From Candidatus Gastranaerophilales bacterium (GTDB taxonomy: Bacteria > Cyanobacteriota > Vampirovibrionia > Gastranaerophilales > Gastranaerophilaceae), in NCBI GenBank assembly GCA_944323275.1, contig CALUSA010000016.1:1-32811 (forward strand): a stretch of 32,811 nucleotides of DNA. The letters are read 5' to 3'. A program made the position numbers and the translations under genes. Below, piece after piece: positions 26,219 to 32,811 of this stretch (position 1 is its first letter; each line of letters starts with the position of its first letter). The notes beneath the pieces were generated by a model. That model searched no databases and was not told the origin of the DNA. It was given only the letters and a program-made list of their open reading frames with translations.

Positions 26219-27610
26219 ATTAAAACCTTTTTCAATTCTTCTTTGCAGCCTTGCATTGGCATGAGCCTTTTTAACTATCTTAAACAGGTTCATATAATAT
26301 CCTGCAGCCATAATTGTCGATGCTGATATCCATGCAATTGGTCCGGCGTAAAATATACCATAATAACCGAATTTAACGGCAAGATAAATTGCAGCAAACG
26401 AGCGTACAACAAGCTCTGCAATACTTGCTGACAAAGGCAGAACCGTTTCTCCCATACCCTGTAAAGCGTTTCTGAAAACAAATATTTGCCCTAAGAAGAA
26501 ATAAAACATAGTACTAATTAACAGATAACTGCGTGCAATAGATACAATTTCATTGGCTTTTGTACCTAAAAATGCCGCTACTATGTCACTTCCGTAAAAA
26601 TGCATAATAATTGTCATTACTATACTCAAAGAAAGGCACAACAAGGAACACCTGTTTACTCCATAACGAATTCTGGAAAAATTATATGCACCGAAATTTT
26701 GTGCTGTATATGCTGATATCGCAACACCTAACGACATCATGGGCATAGTTGCTATTTGTTCTATTCTTAAGGCAGCAGTGAAAGCAGCAATCAAATCAGG
26801 TCCGAAGGTATTACATACGCTTTGCAGAATTAAAATACCGATACCTAAAACAGAAAACTGAACGGCCATAGGCAGACCTACATTTAAGTGTTCAAGTGCA
26901 AAATCGAAATTTCTTTTTCGCAATGCAAAAAGCCAATCCTCTTTTTTTAAATGCAATATTGGAAATTTTTTCTTAATATAAAATACACACAACAAAGCAG
27001 ATACTGCTTGAGAAAGCACAACTGCAACTGCTGAACCTGGTACCCCCATCTTAAACTGTAAAATAAAAATCAAAGCCAGAACAATATTTAAAACAGAAGC
27101 AAATATCAAGAAATATAACGGTGTTTTGCTATCACCCAGAGCACGAACTATGCTGGCTAAAAGATTGTAAAAATTTGCAGTTATAAGTCCTGCTGTAACA
27201 ATCATTATATAATAATATGCATCGGAATAAATTTCCTTTGGCACATTCATCCAGTACAAAATATTATGCATTAAAAGCATTAACACAACTGAAAAAGCGA
27301 GCGTTATTACACTGCTTAGTACTGTAGATACCGTTACCGAACGCCTTACGCCATTCATATCCTTTGCACCGAAGCGTTGCCCTGTAATTATAGCAAATCC
27401 GTTGGTAAGCCCGACGACAACAAACATGACAAAAAAGAACACAGGAGATATTGCACCAACCGCAGCAAGAGCATTAGTACCTATCGTCCTGCCGACTATA
27501 ACAATATCCGCAATATTATATAACTGTTGAAATACATTTCCTATCAAAAGGGGCAGCGTAAAAAGCAAAATATGCTTTAGCGGACTGCCTTTTGTCATGT
27601 CGTTTATCAT
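26204..27610 (-). CDS. MATE-family multidrug/cation antiporter
   Basis: Inner-membrane efflux transporter of the MATE family (Na+ or H+ driven), with about 12 predicted membrane helices over 468 residues. Two related halves are visible: the first begins PLLIGNVFQQLYNIADIVIVGRTIGTNALAAVGA, the classic MATE start, and the second begins PMAVQFSVLGIGILILQSV. Substrate cannot be read from sequence. AAGG lies seven bases before ATG 27610. It follows the RpaB-like gene on the same strand, but a terminator separates them. Confidence 0.9.
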   Translation of the reverse strand: MINDMTKGSPLKHILLFTLPLLIGNVFQQLYNIADIVIVGRTIGTNALAAVGAISPVFFFVMFVVVGLTNGFAIITGQRFGAKDMNGVRRSVTVSTVLSSVITLAFSVVLMLLMHNILYWMNVPKEIYSDAYYYIMIVTAGLITANFYNLLASIVRALGDSKTPLYFLIFASVLNIVLALIFILQFKMGVPGSAVAVVLSQAVSALLCVFYIKKKFPILHLKKEDWLFALRKRNFDFALEHLNVGLPMAVQFSVLGIGILILQSVCNTFGPDLIAAFTAALRIEQIATMPMMSLGVAISAYTAQNFGAYNFSRIRYGVNRCSLLCLSLSIVMTIIMHFYGSDIVAAFLGTKANEIVSIARSYLLISTMFYFFLGQIFVFRNALQGMGETVLPLSASIAELVVRSFAAIYLAVKFGYYGIFYAGPIAWISASTIMAAGYYMNLFKIVKKAHANARLQRRIEKGFNISVN

Positions 27611-27721
27611 ATAAAAACCTTAACTGTCAATTATATTTTACTATATAATATAAACTCTTTTTAATAAATTTTATAACAGATTAAGCAAAAATTTAAAGAG
27701 TAGACAATCTAAAACAGATAT

Positions 27722-27753
27722 AAAAAAGCCTCTTTTAGATAAAGAGGCTTTTT
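27722..27753 (-). terminator. Terminator of the RpaB-like gene
   Basis: AAAAGCCTCTTT-TAGAT-AAAGAGGCTTTTT: an 8-bp core stem extended by A-T pairs and flanked by A and T runs on both sides. It lies five bases past the regulator stop and could work in either direction. Confidence 0.88.
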
Positions 27754-27757
27754 AAAA

Positions 27758-28510
27758 CTAATTAATTCGCTGGAACATATAACCTATACCACGTGCCGTC
27801 AATATTAATTCCGGATTGGCAGGGTCTGTTTCGAGTTTTGAACGCAATCTTGAAATATGAACGTCAACAACCCTAGTATCAATTCTGTGATCCGGCGGAT
27901 ATGCCCATACATATTGCAAAATTTCGTTTCGGGAATATGCCTGACCCGAGTTGTTTACAAGCAGTTCAAGCAGGCTGAATTCCATACCGGTGAGGCGGAT
28001 TCTTTCATTCTTTCTGAATACCTGACGTCTTGCAGTATCAATTTTTATATTACCTGTTGTGATAACGTTTTTAGTAACTTTGCCCGTAGAAGGAGCAATT
28101 TCTCTGTTTGTAGAACGTCTCAAAACTGATTTAACACGTGCTTCAAGTTCTTTTGGGCTGAATGGTTTAACTACATAATCATCAGCACCGAGTTCTAAGC
28201 CTGTAATTCTTTCTGAAACATCACCTAATGCAGTTAAGATAATAATCGGAACATCGGAAGTCCTTCTTATTTCTCTGCATACACCGTAACCGTCCATCTT
28301 AGGCATCATTACGTCTAAAACCACAAGATCGGGATTTTCCTTGTTAAATACAGCAACAGCTTCTTCACCGTCAGCTGCAGTAACTATATCATAACCAATC
28401 ATGCTTAATCTTGTTTCAAGAATTCTTCTTATACTGGCTTCATCATCAGCAATTAATATTTTTTGTTTTGCTTCAGTTTGTTCATTAGGAATTTCACTAT
28501 TTGGACACAT
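27758..28510 (-). CDS. rpaB: OmpR-family response regulator, RpaB/Ycf27-like
   Basis: Two-component DNA-binding regulator. The receiver (residues ~16-132) has the acidic pair D22-D23, phospho-acceptor D66 in VVLDVMMP, T93 and K115 in VVKPFSPKE. The winged-helix effector (about 150-248) includes RLTGMEFSLLELLVNNSG and TRVVDVHISRLRSKLE. Stretches such as ASIRRILETRLSMIGYD and GADDYVVKPFSPKELEAR closely match cyanobacterial RpaB, which binds HLR1 elements and controls stress and growth genes. No histidine kinase is adjacent, as is usual for rpaB. The 221-base gap to thrS holds an 11-bp inverted repeat that could be an operator. The ATG at 28510 has a weak TAGG ribosome site. Confidence 0.9.
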   Translation of the reverse strand: MCPNSEIPNEQTEAKQKILIADDEASIRRILETRLSMIGYDIVTAADGEEAVAVFNKENPDLVVLDVMMPKMDGYGVCREIRRTSDVPIIILTALGDVSERITGLELGADDYVVKPFSPKELEARVKSVLRRSTNREIAPSTGKVTKNVITTGNIKIDTARRQVFRKNERIRLTGMEFSLLELLVNNSGQAYSRNEILQYVWAYPPDHRIDTRVVDVHISRLRSKLETDPANPELILTARGIGYMFQRIN

Positions 28511-28561
28511 GTTAAAAACCTATCTTTCTTTACCCTATTTATAAACCTTATTTACTAAAAA

Positions 28562-28615
28562 ATTTTGTAATAATAAATATTACAAAATATTGATTTTTTT
28601 TAAATTATATTACAA
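28562..28615. promoter_or_regulatory. Inverted repeat plus third half-site before rpaB, candidate operator
   Basis: ATTTTGTAATA (28562-28572) and TATTACAAAAT (28578-28588) are perfect 11-bp arms around ATAAA. A third half-site TATTACAA lies at 28608-28615, 30 bases (three helical turns) from the second. TTACA is the core of the cyanobacterial HLR1 element. Confidence 0.5.
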
Positions 28616-28659
28616 TTTATTCATATAGTCAACTTAACTAAGTCGGAGAATTGACAAGT

Positions 28660-28688
28660 TTGCATTAGTTTTTTGCTGGTGCTATAAA
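28660..28688 (+). promoter_or_regulatory. thrS promoter
   Basis: TTGCAT (28660-28665), a 17-base spacer and TATAAA (28683-28688). The -35 hexamer is identical to that of acpP. No T-box is present in the short leader. Confidence 0.55.
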
Positions 28689-28731
28689 ATTATTAGAATA
28701 CATAAAATACTTAAATAAAAGGGGAAAAACA

Positions 28732-30681
28732 ATGTCTAACATCGAGGTAATTCTACCTGACAACTCAAAAATTTCATTACAGGACAATGCTAACGGATTT
28801 GATTTAGCAAAAGCCATCAGCGATGGACTTGCAAGAAACGCTGTTGCACTTGAAATTAACGGAGATGTAAAAGACATACGAACTACATTGTCTGACGGCG
28901 ATAAAGTCAGAATTTTAACCTCTAAAGACCCTGAAACTTTATATATATTAAGACACTCTACCTCGCACATTATGGCACAGGCGGTAATAGCACTGTTTCC
29001 GCAGGCAAAACTGGCTATAGGACCGGCTATTGAAAACGGTTTTTATTATGACTTTGACCTTGAAGGTCACACTTTTACGGAAGATGACCTGAAAAAAATT
29101 GAAGATAAAATGCACGAGATTGTTAAGCAAAATCTTACATTTGAAAAATACTTAATCCCTGATGTTGACAAACAAATCAGTGAGTTTAAAACTCAGGGTG
29201 AAATCTATAAGGCAGAGCTTCTTGAAGAACACAGAAACCACAAGCCGACACTGTTCCTAACAAAAGATAAAGACGGCAATTCACTGTTTAATGACCTTTG
29301 TGCTGGTCCTCACCTACCGAACACTTCATTTATTAAAGCCTTCAAATTAATGAAGGTAGCAGGTGCATACTGGAGAGGCAATGCAAAAAACAAAATGCTC
29401 CAGAGAATTTATGCAACAGCTTTTTGGTCAAACGATGATTTAAAAGCTTATTTAACAATGCTGGAAGAAGCTGAAAAACGTGACCACAGAAAATTGGGTG
29501 CAAAGCTTGATTTATTTTCAACAAGAGAAGAACTCGGTGCAGGGCTTGTTTTATGGCATCCTAACCTTGCCGTGGTTAGAGAAGAAATTGAAAATTACTG
29601 GAGAACAGAACACCGCAAAAGAGGTTATGTAATTGTTAACACTCCTCATATAGCAAAATCAAAACTCTGGGAAATTTCAGGTCACGCAGATCACTACAGA
29701 GAAAATATGTTCTTCATCCAAAAAGAAGACGAATCTGACGACCAGTATATTTTAAAACCGATGAACTGCCCGTTCCATATCTTGATTTATCAGGCAAACA
29801 GACACTCTTACCGTTCTTTGCCTTTAAGAATGGCAGAACTCGGAACAGTTTACAGACGTGAACATTCAGGTGCCTTAGGCGGTCTTACACGTGTTCAGGG
29901 CTTTACCCAAGACGATGCTCACATCTTCTGTACCCCTGAACAACTTGTAGACGAAATCAACGAAATTATTGACTTTGTTGCAGATACAATGGCTATTTTC
30001 AAAATGAATTTTGAAGTCGAACTTTCAACACGCCCTGAAAGCTATATCGGCGAAATTGAAAACTGGAACAAAGCCGAAGCCGGTTTGAAAGAAGCAATGG
30101 AACGCCGTGGAATGAAATATGAAATAAACGAAGGCGACGGTGCATTCTATGGTCCTAAAATTGACTTTAAAGTTAAAGACGCAATCGGCAGAACATGGCA
30201 GTGCGCTACTATCCAGCTTGACTTCAACCTTCCGGCACGCTTTGATATCAAATATCAGGACAAAGACGGTCAATTAAAAACCCCGCTGATGCTGCACAGA
30301 GTTATATTCGGTTCTATGGAAAGATTCCACGGTATATTAATAGAACACTATGCAGGTGCTTTCCCGCTCTGGCTTGCACCTACTCAAGTTGAAATTGTTC
30401 CAATTTCAAACGACAAACACACCGATTATGCCGAAAAAATCTATAAACAGCTTAGAAATGCAGGTATCAGAGCTAACCTTGACGACCGCAGCGAAAGCAT
30501 GAATTACAAAATAAGAGAATCACTTCAGGACAAAAAGGTTCCTTATGTTATAGTGGTCGGTGACAAAGAAATGGCTGACGGAACAATTGCAATCAGAAAA
30601 AGAGGCGAAGGTCCGATTGGTACAAAAACTATAGATGAATTTGAAACATTGCTTCTTGACGAAATTAAAAACAGAGTGTAA
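28732..30681 (+). CDS. thrS: Threonyl-tRNA synthetase
   Basis: Class II synthetase that charges tRNA-Thr. In order: an N-terminal TGS domain (1-62), an editing domain with H75-x3-H79 (RHSTSHIMAQAV) and CAGPHL, then a catalytic core with zinc ligand C346 in MNCPFH and motif 2 YRREHSGALGGLTRVQGFTQDDAH. Motif 3 GSMERFHGILIEHYAG and the anticodon-binding domain follow (about 545-645). The length of 649 is normal. AAAGGGG lies about eight bases before the ATG. It is not controlled by a T-box. tsaD follows after only five bases, so the two are one operon. Confidence 0.97.
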   Translation: MSNIEVILPDNSKISLQDNANGFDLAKAISDGLARNAVALEINGDVKDIRTTLSDGDKVRILTSKDPETLYILRHSTSHIMAQAVIALFPQAKLAIGPAIENGFYYDFDLEGHTFTEDDLKKIEDKMHEIVKQNLTFEKYLIPDVDKQISEFKTQGEIYKAELLEEHRNHKPTLFLTKDKDGNSLFNDLCAGPHLPNTSFIKAFKLMKVAGAYWRGNAKNKMLQRIYATAFWSNDDLKAYLTMLEEAEKRDHRKLGAKLDLFSTREELGAGLVLWHPNLAVVREEIENYWRTEHRKRGYVIVNTPHIAKSKLWEISGHADHYRENMFFIQKEDESDDQYILKPMNCPFHILIYQANRHSYRSLPLRMAELGTVYRREHSGALGGLTRVQGFTQDDAHIFCTPEQLVDEINEIIDFVADTMAIFKMNFEVELSTRPESYIGEIENWNKAEAGLKEAMERRGMKYEINEGDGAFYGPKIDFKVKDAIGRTWQCATIQLDFNLPARFDIKYQDKDGQLKTPLMLHRVIFGSMERFHGILIEHYAGAFPLWLAPTQVEIVPISNDKHTDYAEKIYKQLRNAGIRANLDDRSESMNYKIRESLQDKKVPYVIVVGDKEMADGTIAIRKRGEGPIGTKTIDEFETLLLDEIKNRV

Positions 30682-30686
30682 TCTTT

Positions 30687-31745
30687 ATGGCTAAACTTGT
30701 AAAAGAATTTAAAAAGCCGATTTCGGGTGAGACTGTTTTAATAGGTCCCGAGTCAGACGAAGACATAATAATTATGGCTCTTGAATCAAGCTGTGACGAA
30801 ACAGCCTGCGCAATTGTTAAAAACGGCAGAGAAGTGCTGGCTAATGTTGTTGCTTCGCAAATTAAAACACATCGTTTATACGGCGGTGTGGTGCCCGAAG
30901 TAGCAGCAAGAGAACATTTAGATGCAGTGAACCTGATTATACAAGAGGCTTTTGACCGGTCAGGTTTAAAGCCCGATGACATAACAGCTATTGCGGCAAC
31001 AGTCGGTCCGGGTCTTGTCGGCTCTTTGCTTGTCGGACTTAATGCAGCAAAAGCACTTGCGGTTACTTATGACAAACCATTTATAGGAGTAAATCACCTG
31101 AACGCACATGTTTGCGCAAACTACATAGATACGGACTTAAAACCGCCAATGATTGCCTTGCTTGTAAGCGGCGGACACACACAAATAATCAAGGTAAACG
31201 ACTATTTAGACCAGCAAATAATAGGTGAAACCATTGATGATGCAACCGGTGAAGCCTATGACAAAGTAGCAAGACTTCTTGAGCTTCCTTATCCGGGCGG
31301 ATTAAACCTAGACAAAATGGCACCGAACGGAAATCCGAAAGCTTACAAACTGCCAGAGGCTAAAGTTCAAGGCGAGTTCGATTTCAGCTTTTCCGGGTTA
31401 AAAACAGCAGTATTAAATCTCACAAGAAAATTGGAAAAAGAACTCGGGGCTATTCCCAAAGAAGATGTTGCTGCAAGTTTTCAGGAGTGCATAACCTCAA
31501 CCCTGTTTAAAAAGACTCTCAAGGCTGCAGAAAAATACGGAATAAAACAGATTGTTTTAGGCGGTGGAGTCGCTGCAAACTCGGAAATAAGAAAGAAATT
31601 TTTTGCACTGCAGGATGAAGGGTACAAAATTTTTGCTCCAGCAATGAAATACTGTACGGATAACGCATCTATGATAGCAAGCTCTGCGTATTTTCTTGCA
31701 AACACAATGGATTCACTTGAGATTGAAGTCTTTTCAAGATGTTAA
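30687..31745 (+). CDS. tsaD: tRNA N6-adenosine threonylcarbamoyltransferase
   Basis: Transfers threonylcarbamoyl to A37 of ANN-decoding tRNAs (t6A). The ASKHA fold is clear: ALESSCDETACAIV, the metal site H137-L-N-A-H141 in VNHLNAHVCANY, SGGHTQI, and DNASMIA near the C-terminus with the third metal ligand. The protein has about 29 residues before the canonical start; an in-frame ATG at 30774 would give the usual short form, but it has no ribosome site. thrS is five bases upstream; both use threonine. The stop overlaps the start of the next gene. Confidence 0.95.
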   Translation: MAKLVKEFKKPISGETVLIGPESDEDIIIMALESSCDETACAIVKNGREVLANVVASQIKTHRLYGGVVPEVAAREHLDAVNLIIQEAFDRSGLKPDDITAIAATVGPGLVGSLLVGLNAAKALAVTYDKPFIGVNHLNAHVCANYIDTDLKPPMIALLVSGGHTQIIKVNDYLDQQIIGETIDDATGEAYDKVARLLELPYPGGLNLDKMAPNGNPKAYKLPEAKVQGEFDFSFSGLKTAVLNLTRKLEKELGAIPKEDVAASFQECITSTLFKKTLKAAEKYGIKQIVLGGGVAANSEIRKKFFALQDEGYKIFAPAMKYCTDNASMIASSAYFLANTMDSLEIEVFSRC

Positions 31746-32197
31746 AAAAATTTCTGCTTTTAACATTGTTAATTTTAACTGCTACGCCTGTCTTTGCACG
31801 CTCAAATGCAGAAATAGGTCACGAACTTTATGGGATTGCAGACGAAATCGGCAAAATGAGTATCTCTAAAAGCGATAAAATGAAAGACAACATCGCTGTG
31901 TTCTTAAGCGAAGCAAACTGGCTTAATTTTAATGAAGATACGGCAGTGTGGAAAAAACTCCCTAACGGCTGGCTATATGATACTAAATCCTTATGGAATT
32001 TGTACAACAGACATATCGGTGTTTATAAATCACCGGACGGACTTGTTATGGGGATATTTGATCTGAACTGTGAAGATTATAATGATCTGCAGGAAAGACA
32101 ATTCGGTTATGTCAATAAAACAGAAGTATATTTTTCGACAAATTATCGACCGCAGAGAGGTCGCTCGACAGGAATTTATCAAACTTTTTGTAAATAA
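31739..32197 (+). CDS. Small exported protein of unknown function, 152 aa
   Basis: The ATG lies inside the tsaD end (ATGTTAA, seven-base overlap), pointing to coupled translation. Residues 1-21 form a signal peptide (KKFLLLTLLILTATPVFA, cut before RSNAE). The mature protein of about 130 residues is mixed alpha/beta with several Trp and Tyr (ANWLNFNEDTAVWKKLPNGW, LWNLYNRHIGVYK) and two Cys, one in the C-terminal TFCK and one in NCEDY, which could form a disulphide. I do not recognise the family. Its link to tsaD is only positional. Confidence 0.7.
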   Translation: MLKKFLLLTLLILTATPVFARSNAEIGHELYGIADEIGKMSISKSDKMKDNIAVFLSEANWLNFNEDTAVWKKLPNGWLYDTKSLWNLYNRHIGVYKSPDGLVMGIFDLNCEDYNDLQERQFGYVNKTEVYFSTNYRPQRGRSTGIYQTFCK

Positions 32198-32230
32198 TGT
32201 GCGCAAACAATTAAAACATATATAAAATGC

Positions 32231-32288
32231 TTGAAAAAATAGTGACTTTACGGTATCATATTGCCTGTAATAGTGATTTAATTCACGA
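32231..32288 (+). promoter_or_regulatory. Promoter and Rex-like operator before the NuoE-like gene
   Basis: TTGAAA (32231-32236), a 17-base spacer and TATCAT (32254-32259). Immediately downstream, TAGTGATTTAATTCACGA (32271-32288) matches 11 of 14 defined positions of the Rex site TTGTGAA-N4-TTCACAA, in a place suited for repression. Confidence 0.45.
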
Positions 32289-32347
32289 TTAATGGTCTTT
32301 TGACTGTTAGTAAGGGTAAATAAACACATTTTGTAAAGGAGATTTTA

Positions 32348-32811
32348 ATGAGCCCACAGACTCACACGGGACTTGACTATTCCAAAGTTGATGAAATTCT
32401 CTCAAACTACGGATATCAAAAGTCAAATTTGATTGCAATATTGCAAAAAGTACAGGAAGTATTCCGCTATCTGCCGTTGGATGTAATGACATACATCGGC
32501 ACAAAAATAGAAGGTTTGTCACCGGCAACAGTTTACGGTGTAGCCACATTCTATGCTCAGTTCAGCCTTGAACCCAAAGGTAAATACGAAATCAAAGTTT
32601 GTGACGGAACTGCTTGCCACGTTAGAGGCTCTATGCCCGTTTTAAACGCTGTTTATCAGTGTTTAAACTTAAAAGACGGAGTTTACACATCAGATGACGG
32701 CTTGTTCTCTGTAGAAACAGTAAGCTGCTTAGGTGCTTGCGGTCTGGCTCCGGTTGTTGTTGTTAACGGAAAAGTTTATCCGCAAATGACAGCTGATGCA
32801 ATAAAAATAGT
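32348..32811 (+). CDS. NuoE/HndA-like [2Fe-2S] subunit (3' partial)
   Basis: The gene is cut by the right edge; 154 codons are visible. AAAGGAG lies seven bases before the ATG. The product is the thioredoxin-like [2Fe-2S] subunit of complex I-type or hydrogenase-type NADH dehydrogenases (24-kDa family). The N-terminal helices include IAILQKVQEVFRYLP and the fold shows TVYGVATFYAQF. Four cluster ligands are present: C85-x4-C90 (VCDGTACHVRG) and C127-x3-C131 (SCLGACGLAPV). NuoE of respiratory complex I and HndA/HydC-like subunits of electron-bifurcating [FeFe] hydrogenases look alike here. For an anaerobe the latter is likely; the genes beyond the window would decide. Confidence 0.9.
   Translation, partial: MSPQTHTGLDYSKVDEILSNYGYQKSNLIAILQKVQEVFRYLPLDVMTYIGTKIEGLSPATVYGVATFYAQFSLEPKGKYEIKVCDGTACHVRGSMPVLNAVYQCLNLKDGVYTSDDGLFSVETVSCLGACGLAPVVVVNGKVYPQMTADAIKI

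Noticed and set aside
28511-28731. T-box or amino-acid leader before thrS
   Set aside because: No AGGGTGG-type T-box core, no specifier stem and no terminator/antiterminator pair; the leader after the proposed promoter is under 45 bases.

Overview
The window reads as a stretch of an AT-rich bacterial chromosome. The best guess is a non-photosynthetic relative of the Cyanobacteria (Melainabacteria/Vampirovibrionia, probably the gut order Gastranaerophilales). The main evidence is an OmpR-type regulator that looks orthologous to cyanobacterial RpaB/Ycf27, and a stand-alone DprA-like Rossmann protein of the cyanobacterial type. A tRNA gene without an encoded CCA and cyanobacteria-like ClpC and AcpP/FabF fit but do not prove it. 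The lineage is inferred from remembered family patterns, not from a database search.

Layout. 1-5166 holds most of a giant multidomain protein (open at the window's left edge). It has a GNAT-like domain near the visible N-terminus, a long helical middle, a Cys-Cys module and a C-terminal domain with the signature residues of RelA/SpoT-type (p)ppGpp synthetases. A 143-residue protein of unknown function follows. 5656-6564 has no intact protein gene. It holds a glgA start fragment that stops after 26 codons, a CAU-anticodon tRNA on the minus strand, and an array of hairpin-rich repeats that duplicate the tRNA's 5' end. A promoter upstream of the array suggests repeats and tRNA are transcribed together. 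6565-7398 (minus) is a membrane-associated protein of unknown function.

7471-10966 carries an MtaB-type tRNA methylthiotransferase, a nitrilase-family amidohydrolase and a PBP4-type D-Ala-D-Ala carboxypeptidase. 11073-13300 carries a secreted TPR protein, then fliW-csrA and a second repeat-type protein. clpC, a secreted HExxH protein, acpP-fabF and ribH follow, each group set off by promoters or terminators. 19423-20984 holds two related multi-pass membrane proteins, followed by a small convergent cupin, dnaB and a convergent UvrD/PcrA helicase. The right part has the DprA-like protein, a MATE transporter, the RpaB-like regulator, a thrS-tsaD operon with a small secreted protein, and the start of a NuoE/HndA-like [2Fe-2S] subunit cut by the right edge.

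Most genes are housekeeping. The unusual parts are the giant protein, the tRNA/repeat array, the glgA remnant and several regulatory sites: an 11-bp inverted repeat before rpaB, a Rex-like operator before the NuoE-like gene, and a promoter placed for leaderless transcription of the nitrilase gene. No CRISPR array, insertion sequence, prophage or rRNA was seen.
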